DNA of 64,000 nt, taken from positions 992,001 through 1,056,000 of the forward strand of contig NZ_JBHRTA010000038.1 in assembly GCF_042646065.1 (NCBI RefSeq). The letters run 5' to 3'. The notes below the pieces were generated by a model. The model saw only the letters and a list, made by a program, of their open reading frames with translations, was not told the DNA's origin and ran no database searches. The DNA comes from Parapedobacter deserti. Its GTDB lineage: Bacteria > Bacteroidota > Bacteroidia > Sphingobacteriales > Sphingobacteriaceae. Below, piece by piece: positions 44,026-53,070 of this stretch (the stretch's first letter is position 1; every line of letters begins with the position of its first letter). A program made the translations under genes and the position numbers.

Positions 44026-45167
44026 TGCGGATAAAAAAACTACGTATCGATCCCCAATGGCAGTCCCGTTTGGAGTCCATCGGGTACGGATATCATACTA
44101 CTGATGGCATCCCATACTGGATCGACGATTACTATTACGAGATAAGCAATCGCGAGGCAAACCTGATTTACAAGGCGACCAATGAGCTGTGGCAACTGTG
44201 CCTGGATGCCGTTGAGTATATCATTAAAAATAGGCGGTATGCGTATTTCCACATACCACCGTTCATGATTCCGCATATCGAGCGCAGCTGGGAGCAGGAT
44301 GACCCCGCGATATATGGGCGATTCGATTTCGCCTATGATGCGGACCGCCGAGCGTTGAAGATGCTGGAGTTTAATGCTGATACGCCGACCTCCCTCTTCG
44401 AAACCGGCATTGTACAATGGCATTGGAAGAATCATTATTTTCCAAAACTCACTGACCAGTTCAATGGTATTCACGAACAATTGATCCAAAGCTGGGCAGC
44501 CTTAAAACCTTACTTAAAAGGAAATACATTGCATTTTTCCTGCGCCAAGGAGACCCTTGAGGATCTCACCAATGTCGAGTACCTCCGGGATACTGCACTT
44601 CAGGCGGGCATCCAGACCAAGCTCATCTACATTGACGATATCGGTTGGGCCGGCAATGGTTTTGTAGATCTGGAAGACATACCCATCCGATCAATTTTTA
44701 AATTATACCCTTGGGAATGGTTGACGCGTGAAGAGTTTGGCATGCATATCGTGAACGACCCCAATCAAGCTCAGTGGATTGAGCCATCGTGGAAGATGTT
44801 GTTGTCCAACAAAGCTATACTGCCCATACTTTGGGAATTGTTTCCGAATCATCCACACTTGTTGGCTTCCTATTTCAACGGACCGGATCACTTGAAGCAT
44901 TTTGTTAAAAAGCCAATCCTGGCCCGCGAAGGTGCAAATATCGCCATGTATTACGACAGGCAGATGATCTACCATACCGAAGGCGAATACGGAGAAGAAG
45001 GTTACATTTACCAAGAATTGGCCACATTGCATCGGGAAGAGACCGGCTTTTCCATCATCGGCAGTTGGATTATCGGTCAGGAATCCTGCGGGATATCCTT
45101 CCGCGAGTCGGATATGCCCATCACAACAGATAAAAGCCGATTTATTCCGCATATTATCCGGTATTGA
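44025..45167 (+). CDS. Glutathionylspermidine synthase-like ATP-grasp ligase (YgiC/YjfC family)
   Basis: A 380-residue cytoplasmic ATP-grasp protein of the glutathionylspermidine synthase family without the amidase half. Characteristic segments are YGRFDFAYDADRRALKMLEF, NADTPTSLFE, KLYPWEWLTREEFG and KPILAREGANI. YgiC and YjfC of E. coli do not make glutathionylspermidine in vivo, and their substrate is unknown, so a peptide-ligase role is only inferred. Its ATG overlaps the stop of the lipoprotein gene (TGATG). Confidence 0.88.
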   Translation: MRIKKLRIDPQWQSRLESIGYGYHTTDGIPYWIDDYYYEISNREANLIYKATNELWQLCLDAVEYIIKNRRYAYFHIPPFMIPHIERSWEQDDPAIYGRFDFAYDADRRALKMLEFNADTPTSLFETGIVQWHWKNHYFPKLTDQFNGIHEQLIQSWAALKPYLKGNTLHFSCAKETLEDLTNVEYLRDTALQAGIQTKLIYIDDIGWAGNGFVDLEDIPIRSIFKLYPWEWLTREEFGMHIVNDPNQAQWIEPSWKMLLSNKAILPILWELFPNHPHLLASYFNGPDHLKHFVKKPILAREGANIAMYYDRQMIYHTEGEYGEEGYIYQELATLHREETGFSIIGSWIIGQESCGISFRESDMPITTDKSRFIPHIIRY

Positions 45168-45230
45168 TGGTATACCTCATACCCAAATCGGTGTTTTCGG
45201 TTGATCTGTTGTGACCACGATCCAGCTAAG

Positions 45231-45890
45231 TCATATATCAGCTGTCTGAGCTTGCCTATCGCCACCAAAGCCATATAAGTGGCTTATCTGTTCGATGATT
45301 TCGGGTTTGTATCCTACCATTCGGAGGATTTCACTTTTCCCTTCAGTGACCACGACGGTGGGCACTGATTTAACGCGATACTGCGTGGCCATGTCGGGAT
45401 GGTCGAACGGATTGACGTCCCGGTAAGAAATGCCGTAAGTATCTAATGCACGAGCTACTGTTGCGCAGGTCGCGCAGCTATCGGTCTGGAATTTGATGAT
45501 TTGCAAGTTTGTTTCCATGGTTTCGGGTTTGTTATTGATGTAATCAATGAAGTTTTGTACTTCACCGGGAGTTCCGGATAGTTCGAATTTGAGGTTTATG
45601 GGTATGCCGTATTGTTGGTATATCCTGTCTACCGCAGCCGCGAAATCGCGACCCCAGTTGCGGTTGCCGCTCCCTGAAACGGAAAGTATTTTATGGTGAT
45701 TTTGGTTAAGAAAACTGACCACCATAGGGGGTATCGTCCCAGATGGATCGGTATAGGTAACCAGGTGAGCTTTCTGGAAGGGAATGATGTTCGGGAGTTC
45801 GCAGGTACGAAGTCGCAGCACGGAACGCTCGGCAGCTTTGTTTACAAAGCGCCTGACATTTCCTGTCCTGCTGGCAAATATGATAAGCAT
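45231..45890 (-). CDS. NrdI flavodoxin fused to a NrdH-type glutaredoxin
   Basis: A 219-residue two-domain redox protein. Residues 1-120 are NrdI: FASRTGNVRRFV, VTYTD, the loop SGSGNRNWG (73-80) and NLKFELSGTPGEVQNFIDYI. Residues 127-205 are a NrdH/glutaredoxin domain with CATC at 139-142 and the cis-Pro motif SVPTVVV. NrdI reduces and supplies the oxidant for the manganese cofactor of class Ib ribonucleotide reductase; NrdH is its electron donor. They are normally separate. Met125 lies exactly at the domain border. The ATG at 45890 matches the NrdI start; an ATG at 45929 adds 13 residues. No nrdE or nrdF is nearby. Confidence 0.88.
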   Translation of the reverse strand: MLIIFASRTGNVRRFVNKAAERSVLRLRTCELPNIIPFQKAHLVTYTDPSGTIPPMVVSFLNQNHHKILSVSGSGNRNWGRDFAAAVDRIYQQYGIPINLKFELSGTPGEVQNFIDYINNKPETMETNLQIIKFQTDSCATCATVARALDTYGISYRDVNPFDHPDMATQYRVKSVPTVVVTEGKSEILRMVGYKPEIIEQISHLYGFGGDRQAQTADI

Positions 45891-46015
45891 AATATTTGTG
45901 CTTAAAGCTCCCTGTTTCCTGATATGCATTGTAGTAAACCCCGGGGTCGGGGGATTTGTTTACGCATTGCGATGCGGATTTAGGCTGTCGCTAATTCAAT
46001 CAGAAGCCTCAAACT

Positions 46016-46043
46016 GTAGCGAACGAAGGCCGGAGTTCGTCTC
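46016..46043 (+). promoter_or_regulatory. ECF-sigma-like promoter, copy 2
   Basis: GTAGCG (46016-46021), 16 bases, CGTCTC (46038-46043), then 19 bases to the ATG at 46063. The flanking CTGTAGCG is shared with copy 3. Confidence 0.65.
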
Positions 46044-46062
46044 TTGATGAAATGTATGGTTA

Positions 46063-46485
46063 ATGAAAAGCATAGCTTATACACTGTTAGCGTTCATAGC
46101 GGCACTATCATGTGATCATGCCGAATCAAAGGGGGATTGTCGATCGGTGGCTTGTACCGAGGTGTTTATGTCGGTCAGCGTAAACGTGACCGACACGGGA
46201 GCGAATCCGGTAGCATTGGATAGCATCAAAGTAACTCGGTTACCGGGCAATGAAGATTTAACCCGGGAATATGACAACGAAAGCTGGAGCCTATTTAGGC
46301 AACAGGGGGTGTACCTTGTCGCCGACGATTCGCACGCCAAACGGTTGCCGCGCCATACCGATATCAAGCTGAATTTCCGGGGATATATCGGGAGCCGAGA
46401 AGTGGCCAATGCCGACTATGTGGTCACCTTCGACTGCTGCCACATCAGCCTGGTATCTGGAGATACAGAACTGGTGATTGAATAA
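46063..46485 (+). CDS. Small lipoprotein, paralog 2 of a DCCHI family
   Basis: A 140-residue lipoprotein; lipobox ALSC gives Cys17. It keeps the Cys26-x4-Cys31 pair, the core NPVALDSIKVTRLPGNEDLT and the C-terminal FDCCHISLVSGDTEL (Cys125, Cys126). Between them lies an acidic, variable loop. Sequence identity with the copies at 34.4 and 56.6 kb is clearly above chance along the whole mature part. It is monocistronic and divergent from the NrdI fusion gene. Function unknown. Confidence 0.85.
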   Translation: MKSIAYTLLAFIAALSCDHAESKGDCRSVACTEVFMSVSVNVTDTGANPVALDSIKVTRLPGNEDLTREYDNESWSLFRQQGVYLVADDSHAKRLPRHTDIKLNFRGYIGSREVANADYVVTFDCCHISLVSGDTELVIE

Positions 46486-46593
46486 TCCATAGCGTCGATT
46501 GGATGATGGCATCGGAAATGCTATCCGGCATCAACAGCTTGTATGATATATGCCTCCAGGAAAGTTTCGATAGGCAGCAGCTACCGGTTTTGG

Positions 46594-46639
46594 CAACAAT
46601 TAATCCTCGCCCGGGCATAAGGGCGTGGATTAATTGTTG
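46594..46639. terminator. Strong bidirectional hairpin between convergent genes
   Basis: CAACAATTAATCC (46594-46606) pairs with its complement at 46627-46639, and CGCCC with GGGCG inside it, giving an 18-bp stem with one T-T mismatch and an 8-base loop. It lies between the lipoprotein gene and the end of the MerR gene. It lacks a clean T-run, so the terminator role is inferred from position. Confidence 0.6.
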
Positions 46640-46644
46640 TGGCG

Positions 46645-47409
46645 CTATCGTGTCAACAGCTGCGTATCCACGTAATGGTGGATGGCGCGTTGCAGAAAGC
46701 TGCCGAACGTTGCGGCTGATACCCCGTCTACCTGCGTATACCGAGGATCGTTGGCATACAGATCACCAAGACCCCGGTACGCTTCTGCCGCGTCGCTTGC
46801 CTTACCCCAGAATTTTAGGATGTACTGATAATGCTTGGCTATTTCCGCCTGGACATCGGGGCTCTGGGGATCCTGTAGTGACATCGTGGCCAAACGTTCA
46901 ATGTTTTGCTTAAAGTCCCGTTGCAGCGCATGGAAGTCGGCCTTGCTCATTTTCATCAGCTCGCGTTCTCCATGTGCCACCTGTTCCGGCCACCTTTCTT
47001 TAGCCTCCTGACGCCATGCTTCAGCATGCTCTTTGGGCAGGCCTTCGTATAATTCTTCTGGATTCATCATCATTTTGTTTTTTAAGTGAAACATTGTTTT
47101 TTCAAGTGTAGCCACGAGTTGGTCTATGCGTTTACGCCGTGACAGCAATAGCCGCTTTTGTCCTTCAAGCGCTTCAATAAGGTCAAAATCAGGGCGGTTA
47201 ATTAGCCGGTCTATGGTCTTCAGCTCAAAATCGAGTTCTTTGTAAAACAGGATTTGCTGGAGGCGAAGCAGCTCTGCCTCCCCATACTGGCGGTACCCTG
47301 CGGCGGTACGCTCGGTTGGTTTGAGTAATCCAATCTGATCGTAGTGGTGGAGTGTGCGCACACTCACGCCAGCTAACTTGGCCAACTTTTTAACGCTATA
47401 GTACTTCAT
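46645..47409 (-). CDS. MerR-family regulator with TipAS ligand-binding domain
   Basis: A 254-residue regulator. The MerR helix-turn-helix is in YYSVKKLAKLAGVSVRTLHH with the wing TAAGYRQYGEAELLRL (residues 1-70). A dimerising helix follows to about 115, then a TipAS-like helical domain (about 125-250, with WGKASDAAEAYRGLGDLYAN). Such proteins sense thiopeptide-like or other hydrophobic compounds and activate promoters with long spacers. No obvious target gene is adjacent. Confidence 0.92.
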   Translation of the reverse strand: MKYYSVKKLAKLAGVSVRTLHHYDQIGLLKPTERTAAGYRQYGEAELLRLQQILFYKELDFELKTIDRLINRPDFDLIEALEGQKRLLLSRRKRIDQLVATLEKTMFHLKNKMMMNPEELYEGLPKEHAEAWRQEAKERWPEQVAHGERELMKMSKADFHALQRDFKQNIERLATMSLQDPQSPDVQAEIAKHYQYILKFWGKASDAAEAYRGLGDLYANDPRYTQVDGVSAATFGSFLQRAIHHYVDTQLLTR

Positions 47410-47580
47410 CGCAACACGGTATTATTGTTACCGGCAACAAAGGTAGGCTATGACGTTACGTAAGAGTCAAGAAAAATTTTCACTTTATTGAAAAATGCCG
47501 TTTGCGTGTCATCTAGCTCCAAAACCACAAGCAGGTTAGAAAGGTCCAAAGGAAACTTATGACGCGGAATGGAGGGGGCG

Positions 47581-48004
47581 TTATCGTTCCTTAGCGCTTT
47601 CTAACCTCACCACATAAACCGGAAACGGTGTGCCAGACGTGCACGATTCAGCGATCTTTTGAAAATCGATGATGTTGGGGGCAAAATACACGAGCGTCCA
47701 GACGCTAACGCCGATGTGCAGGGCGAGTAGGAGAAGCAACCAATTTCTGACCGGATCGATTTTCCAGCAGAAAATGAGCGCAAGCAAGAACGTGATCTCT
47801 TGCACGAGTGTGTAACGATATAAAATGCCTTAAAATCAAACGGTATTCTCCGCGGAACATGGCAAGTGACTCAGGCGGGGACGCTGTCCACTTGGGTACA
47901 ATAACGGCTGTTTCAAACAGCTGTGCTCCATTCATAATAAAATAGGCAAGTGTGATGATAAAAAGCCATACCTCGGCTCAAATATCTGCTCGTGATGTTT
48001 TCAT
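47581..48004 (-). pseudogene. Broken small membrane-protein gene
   Basis: An ATG at 48002-48004 begins MKTSRADI and then meets a TGA; the frame continues LAYFIMNGAQLFETAVIVPK and SLAMFRGEYRLILRHF. After a shift near 47800 the second frame gives QEITFLLALIFCW and LLLLLALHIGVSVWTLVYFA, ending in VVRLESAKER. Together they form one protein of about 135 residues with four hydrophobic segments, inactivated by a stop and a frameshift. Family not recognised. Confidence 0.6.
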
Positions 48005-48201
48005 GTTAATCGCTGTTTAATTCTTGGGTTGTTTCATCCAGGAGCTGTATGGCACCTTGGAAGTACTTTCAAACACTTTAAGCTCTCCCCCGGAAAAGGA
48101 GGCAAGAAAAGCAGTTGTTTTCTGATCCTCTCCCGGGAACCAGGCATAGTATGCTACACTAGCTTTATCCGTATATTTGTACTATTAAACCCTACTGAGA
48201 T

Positions 48202-49266
48202 ATGTCAACACTATTTAGCCCCATGGTCATACGGGGAGTCAGGTTAAAAAACCGGATAATTGTATCCCCCATGTGCCAGTATTCGTCGGTGGACGGATTT
48301 GCCAATGACTGGCACCTGGTGCATTTGGGAAGCAGGGCGGTGGGCGGAGCCGGCCTGGTGATTACGGAGGCTACTGCGGTGTCTCCCGAAGGCCGGATAT
48401 CGCCGCAGGATTTGGGTATTTGGAAGGACGAGCACATGGAAAAGCTTCTTCAGATCACTACTTTTATCAAGGACCAGCAAAGTGTGCCGGGAATACAGCT
48501 CGCGCACGCGGGCAGGAAGGCCAGCACGGCCACGCCCTGGAGGGGCAGGGGTGGGATTGCTGTTGAAGATGGCGGATGGACGACGGTTGCCCCCTCAGCG
48601 ATTCCGTATGCGGATGGCTATCCCATGCCGGTTGAACTGGACCTGGAGGGCATTCAACAGGTCGCTGCTGACTTTGCCATGGCCACGGAAAGGGCATTGC
48701 ATGCGGGGTTTCAGGTAGCTGAAATCCATGCGGCACACGGCTATTTGCTGCATCAGTTCCTATCGCCTTTGAGTAATCACCGGACTGATGACTATGGCGG
48801 AAGTTTTGAAAACCGTGTCCGGTTGCTGTTGGAAGTCGTTGAACGGGTGAAAGCGGTCTGGCCGGATGACCTGCCGCTTTTTGTGCGGATTTCGGCGACT
48901 GATTGGGCGGATGCGGGGTGGGATATTGATGAATCGGTACGCCTGGCCGCTTTGCTGAAATCAAAGGGGGTGGATGTGATAGATGTATCAACCGGCGGGT
49001 TGGTCAACCACCAACAGATTACGGTGGGCTACGGATACCAAGTGCCTTTTGCCTCGCGGATAAAAAGGGAAACGGGAATATTGACCTCCGCGGTGGGCTT
49101 AATCACCGACGCGGTACAGGCGGAAACGATATTGGCCAATGGCGATGCCGACATGATCATGATGGCCAGGGAACTGCTGCGGAATCCTTATTTTCCGTTG
49201 CAGGCTGCCGGTGAACTGGATGATGACGTGGCCTGGCCAATCCAGTATGCACGGGCGAAACCCTAA
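48202..49266 (+). CDS. Old Yellow Enzyme family NADH:flavin oxidoreductase (YqjM-like)
   Basis: An FMN-dependent ene-reductase of 354 residues forming a TIM barrel. SPMCQYSSVDGFANDWHLVH with Cys near residue 26, AHAGRKAS, and HAAHGYLLHQFLSPLSNHRT are diagnostic of the YqjM subgroup, whose active-site Cys tunes the flavin. It probably reduces activated double bonds in detoxification. A TATATTTG -7 box is at 48172-48179. Its 3' end is followed directly by the convergent remains of a TonB-like gene. Confidence 0.95.
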   Translation: MSTLFSPMVIRGVRLKNRIIVSPMCQYSSVDGFANDWHLVHLGSRAVGGAGLVITEATAVSPEGRISPQDLGIWKDEHMEKLLQITTFIKDQQSVPGIQLAHAGRKASTATPWRGRGGIAVEDGGWTTVAPSAIPYADGYPMPVELDLEGIQQVAADFAMATERALHAGFQVAEIHAAHGYLLHQFLSPLSNHRTDDYGGSFENRVRLLLEVVERVKAVWPDDLPLFVRISATDWADAGWDIDESVRLAALLKSKGVDVIDVSTGGLVNHQQITVGYGYQVPFASRIKRETGILTSAVGLITDAVQAETILANGDADMIMMARELLRNPYFPLQAAGELDDDVAWPIQYARAKP

Positions 49267-49277
49267 AACTTGACCTT

Positions 49278-49796
49278 TTATTCAACCTGGCGATCGCCGC
49301 GTTTGCCGGGCTGCCATTTCGGACCCTCACGCACGAGGTGGATGGCCTGCTCGCTCAGCGCTGCATCCGTTGTGCGGACGACCCGTATGCCGGTGGGAGT
49401 GCCGTTGTCATCAATGGTGAAGGCCAGTGTGACCACCCCTTTGGGACCCTCGGCCTGCTTGATCCCCCGTTTGAGATACCGGTTGTACGCCCGCCAGCCT
49501 TTAGCGGGTTTGGGCTGACCGGCGGTTGGGCGTTTGCTGTCATAACCGACAACAACAATTTCGTCTAGCCGGGCCGTCGCGGGCTGCAGCGCGATGATGA
49601 CGCTGTCGAGGCCGGCAATGAGGACTTGCTGTTGCTCATAGCCGAAATAGGATGCCGTTAGCGTGTGGGAAGGGATCTCCAAGGTAAACGCTCCGCTGGA
49701 ATCAGTGACCGTGGTGTGGTTGTCCGCCAGTTGCAGGACGACACCCTGTAGCGGTATCTGGGTCTCGTGGTCAATAACTTTGCCCGTGATCGCTTT
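49278..49796 (-). pseudogene. 5'-truncated TonB-like protein with a CarboxypepD_reg domain
   Basis: The minus-strand frame reads AITGKVIDHETQIPLQGVVL (start of a carboxypeptidase-regulatory-like domain), LDEIVVVGYDSKR, then a TonB C-terminal-like domain (GVVTLAFTIDDNGTPTGIRV) ending HLVREGPKWQPGKRGDRQVE. Directly upstream of AITGKV the frame has a stop and no signal peptide or start codon: the sequence there belongs to the opposite-strand gene. The N-terminus has been cut off at the junction near 49796. Confidence 0.75.
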
Positions 49797-51418
49797 CGGC
49801 TATGAAACCAAGCGGCTAAAAGTAGGTAAGCAAGATAAGCTGGATGTGCGGCTTGTGCCATCAGCGGTATCGTTGGATGAAGTGGTGGTGGTCGGACACG
49901 GTACGCAGGAGCGCGCGGCGCTGACCGGCGGGGCACGCATCATGATCAGGGGTGGCTGGCCGCCGAAGCCGGCACATACCGAATCTTATAAAAGGTTTGC
50001 TGAAAACCGCTTCTTCAACCCGCTGGAGGAGCCGCTATCGACCTTTGCAATCGATGTGGATGCCGCCTCGTACAGCAACTTCCGCCGTTTTATCAACAGT
50101 GGGCAGTTGCCGCCAACCGATGCGGTGCGGATCGAGGAAATGGTCAATTATTTCCGGTATGACCTGGAGGGTCCTGCCAACGGTGAGCCTGTAGCCACCC
50201 ACACAGAGCTGGCGGCTGCGCCCTGGAATCCGCAGCACTGCTTACTGCGCGTAGGCCTGAAAGCGAAACCGGTGCCCAACGATAAGCTGCCGGCATCGAA
50301 TCTGGTGTTTCTTATCGATGTATCGGGTTCGATGGCCGGTGAAAACCGCCTGCCACTGGCACAGGCATCGATGAAAATGCTGGTGGATCAGCTGTGCGAC
50401 AATGACCATGTAGCCATTGTGACGTATGCGGGATCGGCGGGAGTAGCGCTGGAAAGTACCTCCGGAAGCCGGAAAACAAAAATCAAAGATGCGATCGACG
50501 CGCTCGGTGCCGTGGGCCTACCGCGGGCGGAGCCGGACTGGCGCTGGCGTACCGCCTCGCGCGGCAGCACTTCATTAAGGGGGGCAACAACCGCATTATA
50601 CTGTCCTCCGACGGGATTTCAATGTCGGTGCCTCCAGCGACGGCGATATGGAGCAGCTCATCGCCCGGGAGCGGCAGAGCGGGGTGAGCTTGTCGGTGCT
50701 GGGTTTTGGAATGGGTAACCTGAAGGACAGCAAGATGGAACTGCTGGCCGACAAGGGCCATGGAAATTTTGCGTATATCGATAACATCACGGAAGCCCGC
50801 AAAGCGATGGTCACCGAGTTTGGCGGCACGCTATTCACCGTGGCTAAGGATGTGAAAGTACAAGTAGAGTTCAACCCTGCCAAGGTGCAGGCATACCGGT
50901 TGGTAGGCTATGAAAACCGCTTGCTCGAAAAGGAAGACTTCAATAATGACGGGAAGCTGGGCGGCGACATGGGTGTAGGGCACACCGTCACCGCATTGTA
51001 CGAAATCGTACCGGTGGGTGTGAAGAGCAGTTTTCCGGGCGACGTGGATCCGTTGAAATACCAAAATGTGAAAGCGCGGCCGGCGGAGCGCAGCAGTGAT
51101 GAAGTGGCGACCATCAAGTTCCGCTACAAAGACCCTGATGGGAACAAAAGCCGTATGCAGCAGGTGGCTGAAGCCGACAGGCCGCAACAGCTGGCGGCGG
51201 CCAGCGCGGATTTCCGCTTTGCCAGTGCTGTCGCGGAGCTGGGTATGCTGCTGCGCAATTCGGAGTATAAGCAGCAGGCGGATTACGACCGGCTGATAGC
51301 CCGGGCCAGAGGGGCGAAGGGTGCCGATGACGAAGGCTATCGTGCGGAATTCATCCGTCTGGCGGAAAGCGCGAAGCTTTTGGCCATGAGTAATGACGTG
51401 GCCGCGGAAGGCCATTGA
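49797..51418 (+). pseudogene. 5'-truncated, frameshifted VWA-domain protein (YfbK-like)
   Basis: A von Willebrand factor A protein with YfbK-type N- and C-terminal domains. It starts abruptly within a CarboxypepD_reg domain (GYETKRLKVGKQDKLDVRLV, LDEVVVVGHG), continues NPLEEPLSTFAIDVDAASYS, has the MIDAS motif DVSGSMAG and a C-terminus RFASAVAELGMLLRNSEYKQ. One base is missing near 50515 (GAVGLPRA where a Gly-rich GGSTAGGAG is expected) and another near 50611 (DGI where DGDFNVG is expected). Signal peptide and start are absent. Both lost bases are in G-rich runs, so sequence error is possible for the frameshifts but not for the missing 5' end. Confidence 0.8.
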
Positions 51419-51620
51419 ACTTGCATATAGAAAGCACATTCATCATACCAGCTCCCCCGGCGCTGGTTTTTGTGGCGCTGACCAGGGAGGACACGATCCG
51501 GTTGGGGACGGGGGAGGAGGCGGTGATGTCTCCCAAATCCGGTGCCGAATTTTCTTTGTGGGGTGGGGCTATTGTGGGTAAGAACCTGTCGTTTGAACCC
51601 GGTACGAAGACTGGACAGCA
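51415..51620 (+). pseudogene. 3'-truncated SRPBCC/AHSA1-like gene
   Basis: LHIESTFIIPAPPALVFVAL, EEAVMSPKSGAEFSLWGG and GKNLSFEPGTK are the first half of an Aha1-type START-fold protein (about 140 residues when whole). After EPGTK the sequence no longer fits and runs into the end of the convergent DNA-repair gene. It begins at a TTG overlapping the previous stop. Confidence 0.65.
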
Positions 51621-52357
51621 AACGGTATCTTCCGGGTAGCACGCCGGATGATCCATTGTGTATGGGGGTTATCCGATGCTGACCAACCACTTATCAACGC
51701 AACAGCGGCGGTCTTATTTACCTTCAGCCAGTCCGTGAGGTGGTTGGCCACTGATTTCTTTACAAACGTTATTTCGTCTCCTTTTAATAACTCGAGCACC
51801 TCAAAAACCTGATGGGGACTGTGGTTGAAAGTGTCCAGCTTAGGGGCCCAGGGCAACTTTGGCCTTAGGCCTTCGCTTGCCAACCGTCGCAGGTGAAAAT
51901 CACTTGATGTCGCCCATCCCCTGATGATGGCCAATGAAGCATCGGGGTACTTTCTAATATAGGGGCGGATGGCGTATTCGCCCGTATTGCGTCTTGTAAT
52001 TTCCGAAATCGCAGCCATCGATAGCTGGAAGTGATCCAAGCCGTATTTTTCAACAAATTTGCCGATAGGCAATATCCAGTAGTAATGGGTAAACATCCCT
52101 GTTTCATTGGGATTCGGAGGCCCAAGTATATTTATGAACGTCGCTAAAGCCTCCTCGTATGTGCCGGGAAAATGGTCATGGAGCTTATCCGCAATGATTT
52201 CTACACGTTGTGTATAGGTCTTTCTCACTACTGACTCCGCTACGTCGGTTATAAATAGCTCGCTTGGAAAGAGCGGTGCGATGACTGCAATTTTATCGGC
52301 CAGCAATATGGCCAGCTCTTCTCCGAATTTTTCCGTAATACTGTAATTGCTTCCCAT
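51569..52357 (-). CDS. DNA alkylation repair protein, AlkC/AlkD-like, C-terminus replaced
   Basis: A HEAT-repeat DNA glycosylase-like protein, 262 residues as read. RNTGEYAIRPYIRKYPDASL, LRRLASEGLRPKLPWAPKLD, VKKSVANHLTDWLKVNK and NPHTQWIIRRATRK align with AlkC. In the family the last motif is followed by a short LLKxGxxxxLxLFGF-like end; here it changes to an unrelated tail (IPFAVQSSYRVQTTGSYPQ) that is antisense to the truncated AHSA1 gene. About 15 or more native residues are lost, so activity is uncertain. Confidence 0.75.
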   Translation of the reverse strand: MGSNYSITEKFGEELAILLADKIAVIAPLFPSELFITDVAESVVRKTYTQRVEIIADKLHDHFPGTYEEALATFINILGPPNPNETGMFTHYYWILPIGKFVEKYGLDHFQLSMAAISEITRRNTGEYAIRPYIRKYPDASLAIIRGWATSSDFHLRRLASEGLRPKLPWAPKLDTFNHSPHQVFEVLELLKGDEITFVKKSVANHLTDWLKVNKTAAVALISGWSASDNPHTQWIIRRATRKIPFAVQSSYRVQTTGSYPQ

Positions 52358-52500
52358 GTACTTTATATTGTGTGTTGCAATTGCTCGGCTCTTGCTTATG
52401 GCTTCGTTTGTGCAGACGCGCCTCCCGTATCAAACCTAAGCGTTACCGCAGCAAAGTTGCCGAAGATCGGTTGTTTAGTATTGTATAAAACGGACAAGTC

Positions 52501-53070
52501 TCAGAAGGGGGCAGGCTTTTTGCTTTGACCGGCCAACCGCGCGGTTTCAGCAATGCGTTTTTGTCTTGTTTCAGGGCGTTTCGCTAGTACGATCCACGTC
52601 AGGATCGCTTTCCGGGCAGATTTGCTCAGGCTGTGGAAGTAGGATCCGGCGCCTTGGTGGCCCTGAAGTGCTTGGGCCAAATCTGCAGGCACCTGCAATG
52701 CCTCAACTTCGTCCAAGATTGCCCACGAACCGTTTTCTTTCGCCGTTTCCACGCTGGCCAGTCCGGCCGGAGCCATTAACCCCTCGTGGTTCAGTCGCTC
52801 GACTTTGTCCTTGTTGATTTTCGACCATGTGCTGTGTGGTTTCCGTTTGCTGAAAAATTGTATGGTGCTTTCCTCATCAAGTTTCTTTTTGATGCTGTCT
52901 ATCCAGCCGAAGCATAGGGCTTCATCCACCGCTTCACTCCAGGTGATGGTGGGTCTGCCGGTGGATTTCCTGTGTTGAACCAGCCATACGCCTTGTTTAT
53001 TAGCATGGTTTTCACTGAGCCATCGCCGCCATTCCTTCCTGTTTCTTGCGTATATTTTCTCGTGTTCCAT
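52501..53070 (-). CDS. YdeI/OmpD-associated family protein
   Basis: A 189-residue cytoplasmic protein matching the family throughout: RKEWRRWLSENHANKQGVWL, EAVDEALCFGWIDSIKKKLD, FFSKRKPHSTWSKINKDKVE and a C-terminal SARKAILTWIVLAKRPETRQ. Related proteins have been linked to bacteriocin or peptide tolerance, but the biochemical role is not known. A minus-strand TATCTTTG -7 box is at 53117-53124. Confidence 0.9.
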   Translation of the reverse strand: MEHEKIYARNRKEWRRWLSENHANKQGVWLVQHRKSTGRPTITWSEAVDEALCFGWIDSIKKKLDEESTIQFFSKRKPHSTWSKINKDKVERLNHEGLMAPAGLASVETAKENGSWAILDEVEALQVPADLAQALQGHQGAGSYFHSLSKSARKAILTWIVLAKRPETRQKRIAETARLAGQSKKPAPF

